A DNA stretch of 64,000 nucleotides from Halobacillus mangrovi (GTDB lineage Bacteria; Bacillota; Bacilli; Bacillales; Halobacillaceae), in assembly GCF_002097535.1 (NCBI RefSeq), contig NZ_CP020772.1:2728001-2792000 (forward strand), given 5' to 3'. A model generated the notes under the pieces. It did not search any database. It saw only the letters and a list, made by a program, of their open reading frames with translations, and was not told the origin of the DNA. A program made the position numbers and the translations under genes. Shown in pieces: positions 1 through 8,174 of the stretch. The number at the start of each line of letters is the position of its first letter. The stretch's first letter is position 1.

Positions 1-1
1 T

Positions 2-79
2 ACAAAATCGGAACCCCCTTCCCTTGAAGCTTCTTCTACATTTGATGACTCTATAAAAGAAATTATGCCGGACAATTAA
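2..79 (+). CDS. C-terminal tail of an unidentified protein (partial)
   Basis: An open frame enters from the left edge and gives 25 residues ending in IKEIMPDN before a TAA. A hairpin follows directly, as expected for a real gene end. The tail is acidic and Ser/Pro-rich and carries no recognisable motif, so the product cannot be named. Confidence 0.4.
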   Translation, partial: TKSEPPSLEASSTFDDSIKEIMPDN

Positions 80-82
80 AAG

Positions 83-104
83 AGCCCCCATTTTAAAGAG
101 GGCT
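83..104. terminator. Bidirectional terminator
   Basis: AGCCC and GGGCT arms flank an AT-rich loop. A-runs on the left and T-rich sequence on the minus-strand side let it serve both the partial plus-strand gene and the amidase gene. Confidence 0.55.
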
Positions 105-111
105 ATCAAGC

Positions 112-885
112 TTATTTTAATTTGTCATACAAGCGCATAAGCGCAACAGCAAATTCTGCACGGGTAAGATTTTTGTCCGGCAAAAAGCGACCATCTGGAT
201 ACCCATTTAATAGACCAAGGTCTTTTGCCCGTTTAACTGCATCTGCATAATAGGAGTCAGGCGGGACGTCACTGAAATCAGTCTCATCCTCGTTCGAAGG
301 TGGGATATAAGAGACATTGAAGTATTCGCAGATTCCTTTGGCGTGTTCCACTGCTACCTCACGTTGAAAAGATTCATTTATCATAAGCAAAGCTTCTTCT
401 TTATTGTCCATAAACCCATTTTCCGTCAGTATTGCAGGCATGTTCGTTTCACGAAGCACGTGAAAGTCCGCCTCTTTAATTCCACGCCAGTTTTGCTTCG
501 TTCCTTGGCGAAGATATTTACCTACAGCTGTAGCAAGTTTTCCTGACTCTGCGTTTAAGTTACCTGGGTACACATAGATTTCTATTCCACTGGGGTTTTG
601 TCCAGAAAACGAACCATCAAATGCATTATAATGAATAGAAACGTAAATGTCTGCTTTCCGAACATTCGCTAAATCCGTTCTTTTCACTAAAGGGATATCT
701 TCATCTGTTGGAGCAACAAGTAGTGTAGCAAACCCGCACCTCTCAAGTTCCTGTCTCAAGATTCTTACAACCGCTCGGTTAAACTCATTTTCTTTAATTG
801 ACCTTCCTAATTCAGGTATAAACGGAGTACGTTTTCCAGCCGTATTCATACCATGGCCGTCATCCAACGCGATTAGTATTGTCAT
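112..885 (-). CDS. N-acetylmuramoyl-L-alanine amidase (Amidase_3) with one SLH motif
   Basis: Zinc-dependent amidase that cleaves the MurNAc-L-Ala bond of peptidoglycan. The Amidase_3 fold fills residues 1-190: DDGHG near the N-terminus, the glutamate-containing KENEFNR stretch, SIHYNA in the middle and TENGFM near the end. The last 50 residues form one S-layer-homology motif (ending in LTRAEFAVALMRLYDKL). The ATG at 885 is preferred because AAGAGAG lies at proper spacing; a GTG at 894 overlaps that site. There is no signal peptide, so export through lysis (like CwlC-type mother-cell hydrolases or phage endolysins) is possible. One SLH copy is fewer than the usual three, so wall anchoring may be weak. 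Confidence 0.85.
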   Translation of the reverse strand: MTILIALDDGHGMNTAGKRTPFIPELGRSIKENEFNRAVVRILRQELERCGFATLLVAPTDEDIPLVKRTDLANVRKADIYVSIHYNAFDGSFSGQNPSGIEIYVYPGNLNAESGKLATAVGKYLRQGTKQNWRGIKEADFHVLRETNMPAILTENGFMDNKEEALLMINESFQREVAVEHAKGICEYFNVSYIPPSNEDETDFSDVPPDSYYADAVKRAKDLGLLNGYPDGRFLPDKNLTRAEFAVALMRLYDKLK

Positions 886-1059
886 ATTTTTCACTCTCTT
901 AACTAATATTCAGGGATTTAAAAGGACCACGTATACCATTTGAATCCTATAATGAAAGCTTGTATACCGATTCATGAAAATACTTGTATATCCTCCAAAA
1001 CCCTACTATCAGTAAATGCGCCAGTATTAAAAAGGGATTGTGTGAATGAACCATTCTGT

Positions 1060-1090
1060 AAAAAAAGTCCTCGAGCATCAGCCCCAGGAC
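1060..1090 (-). terminator. Rho-independent terminator of the protease operon
   Basis: On the minus strand GTCCT and AGGAC arms are followed by seven T residues, immediately after the protease stop codon. Confidence 0.75.
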
Positions 1091-1093
1091 TCT

Positions 1094-2248
1094 CTATTCT
1101 TCCTCCTCTTCAGAGGTCAGCTCTTTCCCGCTTCCCTTGAAGATTTTCATCGACTTGTTTTCAAATTTAACCGGATAGGTCACTTTATACTTCTTCACCT
1201 GTACTTCTCCGTCTTTCGTCTCTTCGGCAGTCAAAAACACAGTCACTTCGACGTATTCATCTATTGGATCAGCCACCAAGTTATCAACAGTCACAGACAA
1301 GGTGTTATAGTATCCTGACCTGAACTCTTCAAAAGACATTTCCTCCTGCTGAGTGCTGCCAAGCAAGGAATACGCCGTAACAAAGTCCCCTTGATTGATA
1401 CTGTCATAAAAATAGTGGACCAAATAGGTCGCTTGCTCCGTCGGTGTTCCTGTTACCGGTGACTGAGGCTGATTATCGGTCAGTTCAGGGAAATCAGGCA
1501 AAGATTTCATTGGTTCAGCGCTCCAGTTATTAACCATCGGAAGGACACTGGCAATTGGTATGCTGAAACCGATAGACTCTTTTCCTAGCTTAGCCGAATT
1601 AATACCAATAACTTCCCCTGTATGGCTATCGATCAATGGCCCACCACTGTTGCCTGGAGAAATGGGAGCAGAAATTTGATACACATCCTTATATTCGAAT
1701 GGATCTATGTTCAAATTACGGTTCAATCCACTGATTTCCCCGCGTGTCACAGTGTTTTGCATCCCTAGCGGACTGCCCAGGGCTAAAACTTCATCGAGAA
1801 GCTCTGCTCCACCCTCTGGTCGAATCGGTAACGGTTCTTTTCCTTTCAACCCTGGGACCCTAACCACCGCGACATCTGTGTCACGGCTGACCCCGATTAC
1901 ACTGCCCTGCATTTCTTTTGAATCAGCGGTTACCACCTTCACTTCATTTGAATTAGCGACTACGTGAGCGTTGGTGATCACGTCGCCCTGATCATTGTAA
2001 AGAAATCCTGATCCAATCGAGCCATCTTCAAGCTCAATCTGGACCACCAGTTTCTGAGATTCATAGATAATATCTTTCGTTTTTTTCGATACTTTTTCTT
2101 CACTATCTTCCGCACTGAGTGGCTCAGTTAATGCAGCTGTCGCACGCAGTTCTTCTGAGATGGAGTCAGATATAAAATAAACAGATACCCCTCCACATGC
2201 GAGAATCAGAATCGATAGTGAAAGGCTGATGATCCAAGCGCGTTTCAC
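1094..2248 (-). CDS. Membrane-anchored HtrA/trypsin-like serine protease
   Basis: Secreted-face quality-control protease of the trypsin-like (HtrA/DegP) fold. Residues 6-27 form one membrane anchor. The catalytic triad is visible as H95 (TNAHVV), D125 (DTDVAVV) and S201 (SPGNSGGP). No PDZ domain follows; the C-terminal 130 residues look instead like an NTF2-like module. The GTG start at 2248 is chosen because AGGAGG sits 7 bases upstream; the longer frame (2275) would run into the preceding gene. It is second in an operon with the zinc-ribbon protein, whose stop codon overlaps this ribosome binding site, suggesting translational coupling and a shared envelope role. Confidence 0.85.
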   Translation of the reverse strand: MKRAWIISLSLSILILACGGVSVYFISDSISEELRATAALTEPLSAEDSEEKVSKKTKDIIYESQKLVVQIELEDGSIGSGFLYNDQGDVITNAHVVANSNEVKVVTADSKEMQGSVIGVSRDTDVAVVRVPGLKGKEPLPIRPEGGAELLDEVLALGSPLGMQNTVTRGEISGLNRNLNIDPFEYKDVYQISAPISPGNSGGPLIDSHTGEVIGINSAKLGKESIGFSIPIASVLPMVNNWSAEPMKSLPDFPELTDNQPQSPVTGTPTEQATYLVHYFYDSINQGDFVTAYSLLGSTQQEEMSFEEFRSGYYNTLSVTVDNLVADPIDEYVEVTVFLTAEETKDGEVQVKKYKVTYPVKFENKSMKIFKGSGKELTSEEEEE

Positions 2249-2259
2249 ATCTCTTCCTC

Positions 2260-3429
2260 CTATTCTACTAACCATTCCAAGTCGGTCACTTCAACAGTAT
2301 AATCACCCTTTTTCAAGTCATAATAGACTTTTTCAAAGGTTCCTTCGTCACCTGGATTCAAATATACAGGGTATACTTTTGCTGAATCTTCTTTTACCAC
2401 TTCATCCTTTTCATTGCGAATTTCATAATTAGCTGTGACAGTACTGAGTATTTGGGTGGCTACACTTTTCACCTTTCCACTCAATTTAATATCTCCGTAC
2501 TCGTCTTTCTTCATCTGGACATCTAAAACTTCAAGGGCAGCGTTCTGATTTTTCAATTCATCTTTTGCCGCCTGCTGCATGGCATCTTCCATACGATCTT
2601 GCTGTGCCTGCTCGAAAGATTCTCTTTCTTGCTTAATCCGTTCTTTCAACTGGATCAGCTTTTCATGGTTTGAGACATATTGAAGTCCCTGGTCCACGAT
2701 GGCGACAGCCTCGTTATACTGTTTATCCTCCAACGCAGCCTCTGCCTTTTTTGTAGATAGAGAAACGATCTTTTCATTAATTTTTTTTCGTACCTTTGAA
2801 GTTTCTTCTAAATTTAAACCCGATAACGTATTAAGCTTGGCAGCAAGGTCATCCACCTGCGTCAACTTACTTAATTCATCATTGATTTGTCTAAGCGTAA
2901 TCTGAGATTGAAGACGATTGGCTTCTGGAGTGAGAGTTGAAAAAAGTTTACTTTGTTCATCCTGAATTTGATTTTGAATCGCCGTCAGTTGTTCTTCTGC
3001 TTTATTTAAATGATTAGATTTTATTTGCTTCTCTACTTCCGTCATATCACTTTGAATTAACAACACCGTTTGTACTGCATCCAAGTTTTCCTGTAGCGGA
3101 GTAAAGTCAGGGCGTTTATCCACGGCCTTAATCAAGATTTTCTCAGCTTCTTTATATTCTCCGTCCAGCGCCAAACGCTCGGCTTTCTCATTATTCTGGA
3201 TGACTTGTTCATTCACTTCTTGTTGATGAGTGTAGGTCCAAAATAGTCCGCCTGCAGTCAAAAGCAAAGCTAAAACAGGAACTAAAATGGGCCACAGAAA
3301 TCTGGACTTCTTTTCTCCGCTTTCCTTATGTATGTGATTTCCTTCGTTATCTTTTAAACGCGTACCACACTGGGAGCAAAAACGGGAGTCCTCGTGTACT
3401 TCTTTCCCACAATGAGGGCAAAAAGTCAT
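2260..3429 (-). CDS. Zinc-ribbon membrane protein with extracellular coiled-coil domain
   Basis: The N-terminus has a zinc ribbon (CPHCG then CSQCG), a short linker, one transmembrane segment near residues 40-62, and a long Glu/Gln/Lys-rich coiled-coil region on the outer face that contains TPR-like repeats. The end (about 310-389) looks like a beta-rich domain. Topology resembles TcaA/YvlB-type envelope proteins of Firmicutes, but the exact family is not certain. The start at 3429 has AAAGGAGG 8 bases upstream; the longer frame (to 3483) has none. First gene of the operon with the protease, so it may be its partner or substrate adaptor (inference). Confidence 0.7.
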   Translation of the reverse strand: MTFCPHCGKEVHEDSRFCSQCGTRLKDNEGNHIHKESGEKKSRFLWPILVPVLALLLTAGGLFWTYTHQQEVNEQVIQNNEKAERLALDGEYKEAEKILIKAVDKRPDFTPLQENLDAVQTVLLIQSDMTEVEKQIKSNHLNKAEEQLTAIQNQIQDEQSKLFSTLTPEANRLQSQITLRQINDELSKLTQVDDLAAKLNTLSGLNLEETSKVRKKINEKIVSLSTKKAEAALEDKQYNEAVAIVDQGLQYVSNHEKLIQLKERIKQERESFEQAQQDRMEDAMQQAAKDELKNQNAALEVLDVQMKKDEYGDIKLSGKVKSVATQILSTVTANYEIRNEKDEVVKEDSAKVYPVYLNPGDEGTFEKVYYDLKKGDYTVEVTDLEWLVE

Positions 3430-3666
3430 CGGCCCGTCCTCCTTTTTTCTAAACTTTCCACTATTTTTTGGAATTTCAAGCAATCAACCTCATTATAGCA
3501 TGATAATCTAATGAGTCGAAAACAAAAAATTGAACCATTTTACCCCATTTCCCGTATTCGTTTCCTTTTCCAATTATGACAACTTTTAAAAAAACCGTGA
3601 GAGACGCACTGCCCGATTCTCTGCTTATGCATAAAATGAGATATCCCAAGCGAGAGGAGTGTAAGT

Positions 3667-3759
3667 ATGAGCAATCAAGCTAATAACAACAAACAGCCAA
3701 AACGTAAGCCCTCACGCAAATCCTGTTGTGGTAAAAAAAGAAAAGGCACATCTAGATAA
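3667..3759 (+). CDS. 30-residue basic peptide with a CC motif
   Basis: A short frame starting MSNQANNN and rich in Lys/Arg, with Cys-Cys near residue 20. AGGAG lies 7 bases before the ATG and a perfect hairpin follows the stop, so it has all the marks of a real mini-gene. I do not recognise the family. Basic composition suggests nucleic-acid or phosphate-surface binding, which is only an inference. Confidence 0.5.
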   Translation: MSNQANNNKQPKRKPSRKSCCGKKRKGTSR

Positions 3760-3766
3760 GATCTGA

Positions 3767-3795
3767 AAGAGTCGCTGATGGAAAGAGCGACTCTT
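3767..3795 (+). terminator. Perfect 10-bp hairpin after the small ORF
   Basis: AAGAGTCGCT and AGCGACTCTT form a perfect stem with a 9-base loop. The T-run is weak, so termination strength is uncertain. Confidence 0.5.
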
Positions 3796-3928
3796 ACCAC
3801 TTTAGCACTATTTACCATCGTTGATTGTAATTAAAATGTAACATAAATGTATCTGCACTGTACTTGAGTATAGGATTTATGACCTGTTATACTCCTCTCA
3901 GTTAACCTTTGAAAGGGGTAAAAAAGTC

Positions 3929-4456
3929 ATGAAGAAATCATTCATTTTATTATTTACAGTGGCTTTATATACGCTTGGTTTGTTGAACTTCGGCTCGCAA
4001 ACGTACACCTCAATTCATGCAGATGAAATAGACGAGCCATCTAAGAAAGAAACAACAGCTATGGAGCTGAAAACAATAAGTCTAGACGAAAAAGAAAAAG
4101 AGCACAAGCGTTTTGATATGAAGCAAAAGGATGAGAAAAACCAGGCTGCAAAAGCTGACGTTAAAAGAACGGTGAACGTAGAAGCAACTGCTTATACAGC
4201 TTTTTGTGAAGGATGCAGCGGAACCACTTATACAGGCATCGATCTCCGGGCCAATCCTGACAAGAAAGTAATCGCAGTCGATCCAGACGTTATCCCACTC
4301 GGTTCAAAAGTAAGAGTTCCTGGTTATGGAGTAGCCGTAGCAGGTGATATCGGCGGAGATATTGAAGGTCATCGTATTGATGTGTTTATACCGCAAGAAG
4401 GAAAAGCCTTCGAATTCGGCAGAAAGCAAATCAAAGTTGAAATCCTTGAATCATAA
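3929..4456 (+). CDS. Secreted 3D-domain protein (YocH/YuiC type)
   Basis: A signal peptide (about residues 1-30) is followed by a charged Lys/Glu linker (40-80) and a C-terminal 3D domain (about 85-175). The three aspartates that name the domain are visible around IDLRANP, AVDPDVIPLG and GGDIEGHRIDVF. The fold is shared with the MltA lytic transglycosylase family, so a role in peptidoglycan turnover is likely. The N-terminal wall-binding LysM repeats found in YocH are absent, leaving a linker only. GAAAGGGG lies before the ATG; a strong terminator follows, so it is monocistronic. Confidence 0.8.
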   Translation: MKKSFILLFTVALYTLGLLNFGSQTYTSIHADEIDEPSKKETTAMELKTISLDEKEKEHKRFDMKQKDEKNQAAKADVKRTVNVEATAYTAFCEGCSGTTYTGIDLRANPDKKVIAVDPDVIPLGSKVRVPGYGVAVAGDIGGDIEGHRIDVFIPQEGKAFEFGRKQIKVEILES

Positions 4457-4464
4457 ATCACAAC

Positions 4465-4499
4465 AGCCCAGCTCTGCAGGCTAAAGAGCTGGGCTTTTT
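4465..4499 (+). terminator. Rho-independent terminator
   Basis: An 11-bp perfect stem (AGCCCAGCTCT / AGAGCTGGGCT) is followed by TTTTT, 9 bases after the 3D-domain gene. Confidence 0.9.
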
Positions 4500-4503
4500 C
4501 TTA

Positions 4504-4740
4504 TCAGTCTCTGGAAAATCTTGTTCTTTTAGCACAGCGATCGAGATAAAAACTTTCTACACCACTTGTGTGCAGAGCAACCCCGTCTTCTAGAAACCAC
4601 CATGTTCCTCTATCAAGCTGCTTCACAATAAACTCTGTTGCTTCTCTTTCGTTCATGTCTTCACTTAATTCCAAATCATGTGTAACAACACGTTTACTGT
4701 CGAGCAGAAAAATAACATGCCATTCTCTTTTACTAGCCAT
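4504..4740 (-). CDS. Small conserved-looking protein, 78 aa
   Basis: Soluble, mixed-charge protein (MASKREWHVIF at the start) with a good ribosome binding site (AAAGGAGG, 7-8 bases before the ATG). No membrane segment, signal or metal motif is visible and I cannot assign a family. It lies downstream of the candidate small RNA and its terminator, so it may be transcribed by read-through or controlled by that leader; the distance from the terminator to the ATG is about 90 bases. Confidence 0.55.
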   Translation of the reverse strand: MASKREWHVIFLLDSKRVVTHDLELSEDMNEREATEFIVKQLDRGTWWFLEDGVALHTSGVESFYLDRCAKRTRFSRD

Positions 4741-4830
4741 ATAAATTCCTCCTTTATATGTAAATAGTTATATTCTATTTACCCCAGCACTTTTTAGTTT
4801 AATCTACCTCTTCCATAAAATACGCAAAAC

Positions 4831-4861
4831 AGAAAAAACTACGCCTTTTCAGACGTAGTTT
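4831..4861 (-). terminator. Terminator of the candidate small RNA
   Basis: AAACTACG and CGTAGTTT arms with a 10-base loop run into a T-rich stretch on the minus strand. Confidence 0.7.
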
Positions 4862-4987
4862 CATGATCTTTATGTAGGGGGAGGTGCGCCAGATGTTCGC
4901 CACGAAGTTCTTCGACTTGATTTCAACGGAACAAGGAAAAACCAACGAGTGACATGTAGGCAAGCGACAGGTATAAGACATCCCTCC
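4831..4987 (-). ncRNA. Candidate small RNA or leader RNA (~156 nt)
   Basis: A minus-strand promoter (4994-5022) points into a stretch with no plausible gene, and a hairpin plus six T residues ends it at 4831. Inside, CGAAG/CTTCG forms a small hairpin, and GGAGG near the 5' end can pair with CCTCC near the 3' end, giving an extended rod. I could not match it to a known RNA family (6S RNA, T-box, SAM and other common riboswitches were considered). It may be a free-standing RNA or a leader of the 78-aa gene. Confidence 0.4.
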
Positions 4988-4993
4988 AATTAG

Positions 4994-5022
4994 TTTATAG
5001 ATTGTCCTGTCTTCCGTTTCAG
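4994..5022 (-). promoter_or_regulatory. Promoter of the candidate small RNA
   Basis: On the minus strand CTGAAA (-35) and TATAAA (-10) are separated by 17 bases; the first transcribed base would be near 4987. Confidence 0.4.
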
Positions 5023-5187
5023 TTTACCACTTGTCCGAACGATTAGTGTTAAGTGTTCGTAAAAGTCAGTAAGAGTATTCTTTATAGTTCCATTATATGC
5101 AGAAAGCTTTACAAATAGACGAGCCATCCTTTAAAATAATTCACGTTTAATTACAGAGTAAACAAATAGGAATTAGGAGGTATTAAA

Positions 5188-6441
5188 ATGGCTCAATTAA
5201 TTACTCCGTCTAATCATTTAAATAAACAGGAAAAACAGTATTCAACTGAAATCGCTCCGTTGAATCCAATACAAAAACCACTTGTCTGGGTCGGTTTGAT
5301 TGCCGCACTTATTCTATTTTTCAGTATTGTAAGTGTAACCACATTTACTCAAGGCATTCTTTTCATAATCGGTTTAGGTTTCGGGCTTGCATTGCTCTAT
5401 GCCCGTTTCGGATTCACTTCAGCTTTCAGAAGACTGATATCTGTTGGAAATGTCCAAGGATTACAAGCTCATATGCTGATGCTTGCCGTTGCTACGACCC
5501 TTTTCGCTATTATTTTATCAACAGGTTTTAGTTTTACTGGACAAGGGCCTCAAGGATACGTGTTTCCTGTCGGACTTAGTGTTGTGGCTGGATCATTTAT
5601 GTTTGGTGCGGGAATGCAAATGGGTTCTGGCTGTGCATCTGGCACCCTCTATACGGTCGGAGGCGGAAAATCTTCCATGGTTCTTACCCTCTTTGGATTT
5701 ATCGCTGGATCAGTCCTTGGAGCTTATCATATTGGGTTTTGGCGTGAGCTTCCATCCTTGCCAGGCATCTCTCTTGCTGAGAGCACAGGATTGGGATACT
5801 TTGGGGGCTGGATCTTACAAATGGCTATCTTTTTGGGAATTTACGGGCTGACCTTGAAAATTGCTAAGAAAAAAAACCCACCTAGAATGAAGCCTCTCGC
5901 GACAACTACTGGGCTTAAAAAGTTATGGAGAGGTGCATGGCCGCTGCTTCTTGCAGCTGTTATTTTAGGTTTGCTAAACGCCTTGACGTTAACGATAAGA
6001 GGAAATCCTTGGGGCATTACCTCAGCGTTTGCCTTATGGGGTTCTAAGTTCTTGCAAATGTTTGGTGTCGATGTCGCAAGCTGGACGTATTGGCAGGGAA
6101 ATGATGCATTGAGTAAGTCTGTACTCGCAGACTCTACAAGTGTCATGAACTTCGGGATCATACTCGGTGCATTCATTGCTGCCGCTTTTCAAGGCAACTT
6201 CAAGCCAGGAAAAATTAAGCCAGGAATTGCAGCGGCTTCCACCTTTGGAGGGGTACTGATGGGTTATGGTGCACGCCTTGCTTTTGGCTGCAATATAGGT
6301 GCATACTTTGGCGGGATCGCATCCTTCAGTCTTCACGGCTGGGTTTGGATGATCATGGCACTGCTCGGAACGTATCTAGCCTTGTTTATTCGTCCCCTTT
6401 TCGGACTAAAAAACCCAAGTCCTAAAGACTCCATTTGTTAA
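5188..6441 (+). CDS. YeeE/YedE-family sulfur compound transporter
   Basis: Integral membrane protein of 417 residues with about ten helices, made of two homologous YeeE-type halves. Each half keeps the signature with a conserved cysteine: GMQMGSGCASGTLYTVGG in the first and RLAFGCNIGAYFGG in the second. YeeE-type proteins pass thiosulfate or related sulfur species through the membrane by cysteine relay. The length agrees with the double-module type. GGAGG is 7-8 bases before the ATG and a terminator follows, so the gene stands alone. No rhodanese or TusA partner is next to it, so the exact substrate remains open. Confidence 0.85.
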   Translation: MAQLITPSNHLNKQEKQYSTEIAPLNPIQKPLVWVGLIAALILFFSIVSVTTFTQGILFIIGLGFGLALLYARFGFTSAFRRLISVGNVQGLQAHMLMLAVATTLFAIILSTGFSFTGQGPQGYVFPVGLSVVAGSFMFGAGMQMGSGCASGTLYTVGGGKSSMVLTLFGFIAGSVLGAYHIGFWRELPSLPGISLAESTGLGYFGGWILQMAIFLGIYGLTLKIAKKKNPPRMKPLATTTGLKKLWRGAWPLLLAAVILGLLNALTLTIRGNPWGITSAFALWGSKFLQMFGVDVASWTYWQGNDALSKSVLADSTSVMNFGIILGAFIAAAFQGNFKPGKIKPGIAAASTFGGVLMGYGARLAFGCNIGAYFGGIASFSLHGWVWMIMALLGTYLALFIRPLFGLKNPSPKDSIC

Positions 6442-6447
6442 GTATAA

Positions 6448-6477
6448 AATCTCAGAGCACCGCTCTGAGATTTTTTT
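6448..6477 (+). terminator. Rho-independent terminator
   Basis: An 11-bp perfect stem (AATCTCAGAGC / GCTCTGAGATT) with a 3-base loop and a T-run follows the YeeE gene. Confidence 0.9.
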
Positions 6478-6680
6478 GCAAATAGAGAATCTCATCGATC
6501 TAGCTTACCCTAGCTAAGTGATGAAGATTCCTTTTCGGATTTTAACAGGTAGACCTCATTTACACCTATTCCATCTCTTTTCCTTTTCCACGCAAGCGAC
6601 AATAACGAAGCGTCCTTTGAAATCAGTGATGCTGCCTCATACGATCTAATCTTCGGTAACAACATTTATACTAAAATAGA

Positions 6681-6703
6681 CGCTTATCCTCTAAAGATAA
6701 GCG
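6681..6703 (-). terminator. Terminator of the TetR-MFS operon
   Basis: CGCTTATC and GATAAGCG arms, then a T-rich stretch on the minus strand, lie just after the MFS stop codon. Confidence 0.65.
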
Positions 6704-6710
6704 CCTATCA

Positions 6711-8159
6711 TTACCCACGCGCGGTTTGCTCATGCTTTCCTTGTGGATTAACTTGCGTTTGCTTTTCGCGTATTGGATTTTTTATGAAGAAGGATAATCC
6801 AAGTCCAACAATCGCTGTTATCCCAGCTACAATAAAGGACACATTTACTCCATGTACGAAACCAGCAACGCCCTCAGAAGGCTGAGCTGATGTAGTCATT
6901 ACTGTGACAAGTAAGGCTGTACCTACGGCTCCTGAGACTTGACGCATTGTATTGTTCATAGCTGTTCCGTGCGGGATTAATCTCTGTGGCAGCTGATTTA
7001 AGCCAGCTGTAGTCACCGGCATCATAACCATCGCTACACCTAACATCCGAACAGCGTTCACAATTGCTAAATAAGTAAACGTTGTTTGCGGCGTTAAGTT
7101 TGTAAACATAAAGGTCGTGACTGTGAGAATAAACAGCCCGATAATTGCAAGCCATCTGGCTCCGAACTTATCAAACAGCCTCCCTGTAATAGGGTTCATG
7201 AACCCCATGATTAAAGCTCCCGGTAAGAGCATGAGCCCGGATTCAAACGCAGAAAATCCTAACATGTCCTGCATCAGAATAGGCAATACAGTGGCAGCAC
7301 CAATCATGGCAATGAATACGACCATCCCCAGAGCCGTAGTCAGCGTAAACATATTAAATTTAAAAACACGAAATTCAAGAATCGGCTGTTTAAGTTTGAA
7401 TTGACGAAAAATGAATAAGGTCAAGGAGGTGGCTCCTAAAATCAGTGATATTAGGACCTGGGTGCTTCCCCATCCGTTTGTACCTGCGATACTGAACCCG
7501 TACAAAATCCCACCGAAACCTAAGGAAGATAAAATGATTGATAGAATATCCAGTTTCGGATACGTCTGTTTTGTCACATTTTTAAGAATAAAATAAGCGA
7601 CAATAAAATCAATGATAACAATAGGCAAAATAACGTAGAATAAGCTTCTCCACGGAAACTGTTCTACTAGCCAACCGGATAATGTTGGACCAATAGCTGG
7701 AGCAAAGGAAATGACGAGTCCAAACATCCCCATAGCTGCTCCCCTTTTTTCTAAAGGAAAAATAAGAAACAAAATCGTCTGCATAAGCGGCATGATGATC
7801 CCTGCTCCTGATGCCTGAACAACCCGTCCAACCATTAAGATACTAAAGTTGGGAGCAATGGCGCATATCAATGTACCGACTGCAAAAAGCCCCATAGCTG
7901 TTAGGAACAATCGTCTTGTGGTAAACCGTTCAATCAAAAAAGCAGTAATCGGAATCATAACGCCGTTGACGAGCATAAAAACCGATGTCAACCACTGAGC
8001 TGTACTAGCTTCTAAATTCAGATCTTTCATTATAGGTGGCAAAGCCGTACCCAGCAAGGTCTGGTTCAAAATAGCAGCAAAAGCACCTGAAATGAGTACG
8101 ATAATCAATGGTACTTTATTTATTTCCTGCGGGTTAGCTGTGTCTTGATGGTTGTCCAT
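6711..8159 (-). CDS. MFS drug:H+ antiporter, DHA2 (EmrB/QacA, LmrB-like) family
   Basis: Membrane efflux pump of 482 residues with about 14 helices, the DHA2 arrangement. Family marks are visible: LNQTLLGTALP in helix 1, QWLTSVFMLVNG in helix 2, the GRVVQASGAGI motif near residue 110, and the antiporter motif C region GLVISFAPAIGPTLSGWLV. It exports lipophilic drugs or cations by exchanging them with protons. The gene follows its TetR regulator by 15 bases and has its own AGAAGGA site, so both are one transcript. Substrate cannot be read from sequence; LmrB of Bacillus (lincomycin, puromycin) is the nearest type I recall. Confidence 0.88.
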   Translation of the reverse strand: MDNHQDTANPQEINKVPLIIVLISGAFAAILNQTLLGTALPPIMKDLNLEASTAQWLTSVFMLVNGVMIPITAFLIERFTTRRLFLTAMGLFAVGTLICAIAPNFSILMVGRVVQASGAGIIMPLMQTILFLIFPLEKRGAAMGMFGLVISFAPAIGPTLSGWLVEQFPWRSLFYVILPIVIIDFIVAYFILKNVTKQTYPKLDILSIILSSLGFGGILYGFSIAGTNGWGSTQVLISLILGATSLTLFIFRQFKLKQPILEFRVFKFNMFTLTTALGMVVFIAMIGAATVLPILMQDMLGFSAFESGLMLLPGALIMGFMNPITGRLFDKFGARWLAIIGLFILTVTTFMFTNLTPQTTFTYLAIVNAVRMLGVAMVMMPVTTAGLNQLPQRLIPHGTAMNNTMRQVSGAVGTALLVTVMTTSAQPSEGVAGFVHGVNVSFIVAGITAIVGLGLSFFIKNPIREKQTQVNPQGKHEQTARG

Positions 8160-8174
8160 TTTTATCCTTCTTTC

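Noticed and set aside
4915..4935. GACTTGATTTCAAC near the candidate small RNA resembles the array repeat
   Set aside because: Only about 12 bases match and the rest differs, so no relation is claimed.
4799..4981. 60-codon minus-strand frame
   Set aside because: No ribosome site, no family and it lies over the terminator of the candidate RNA.
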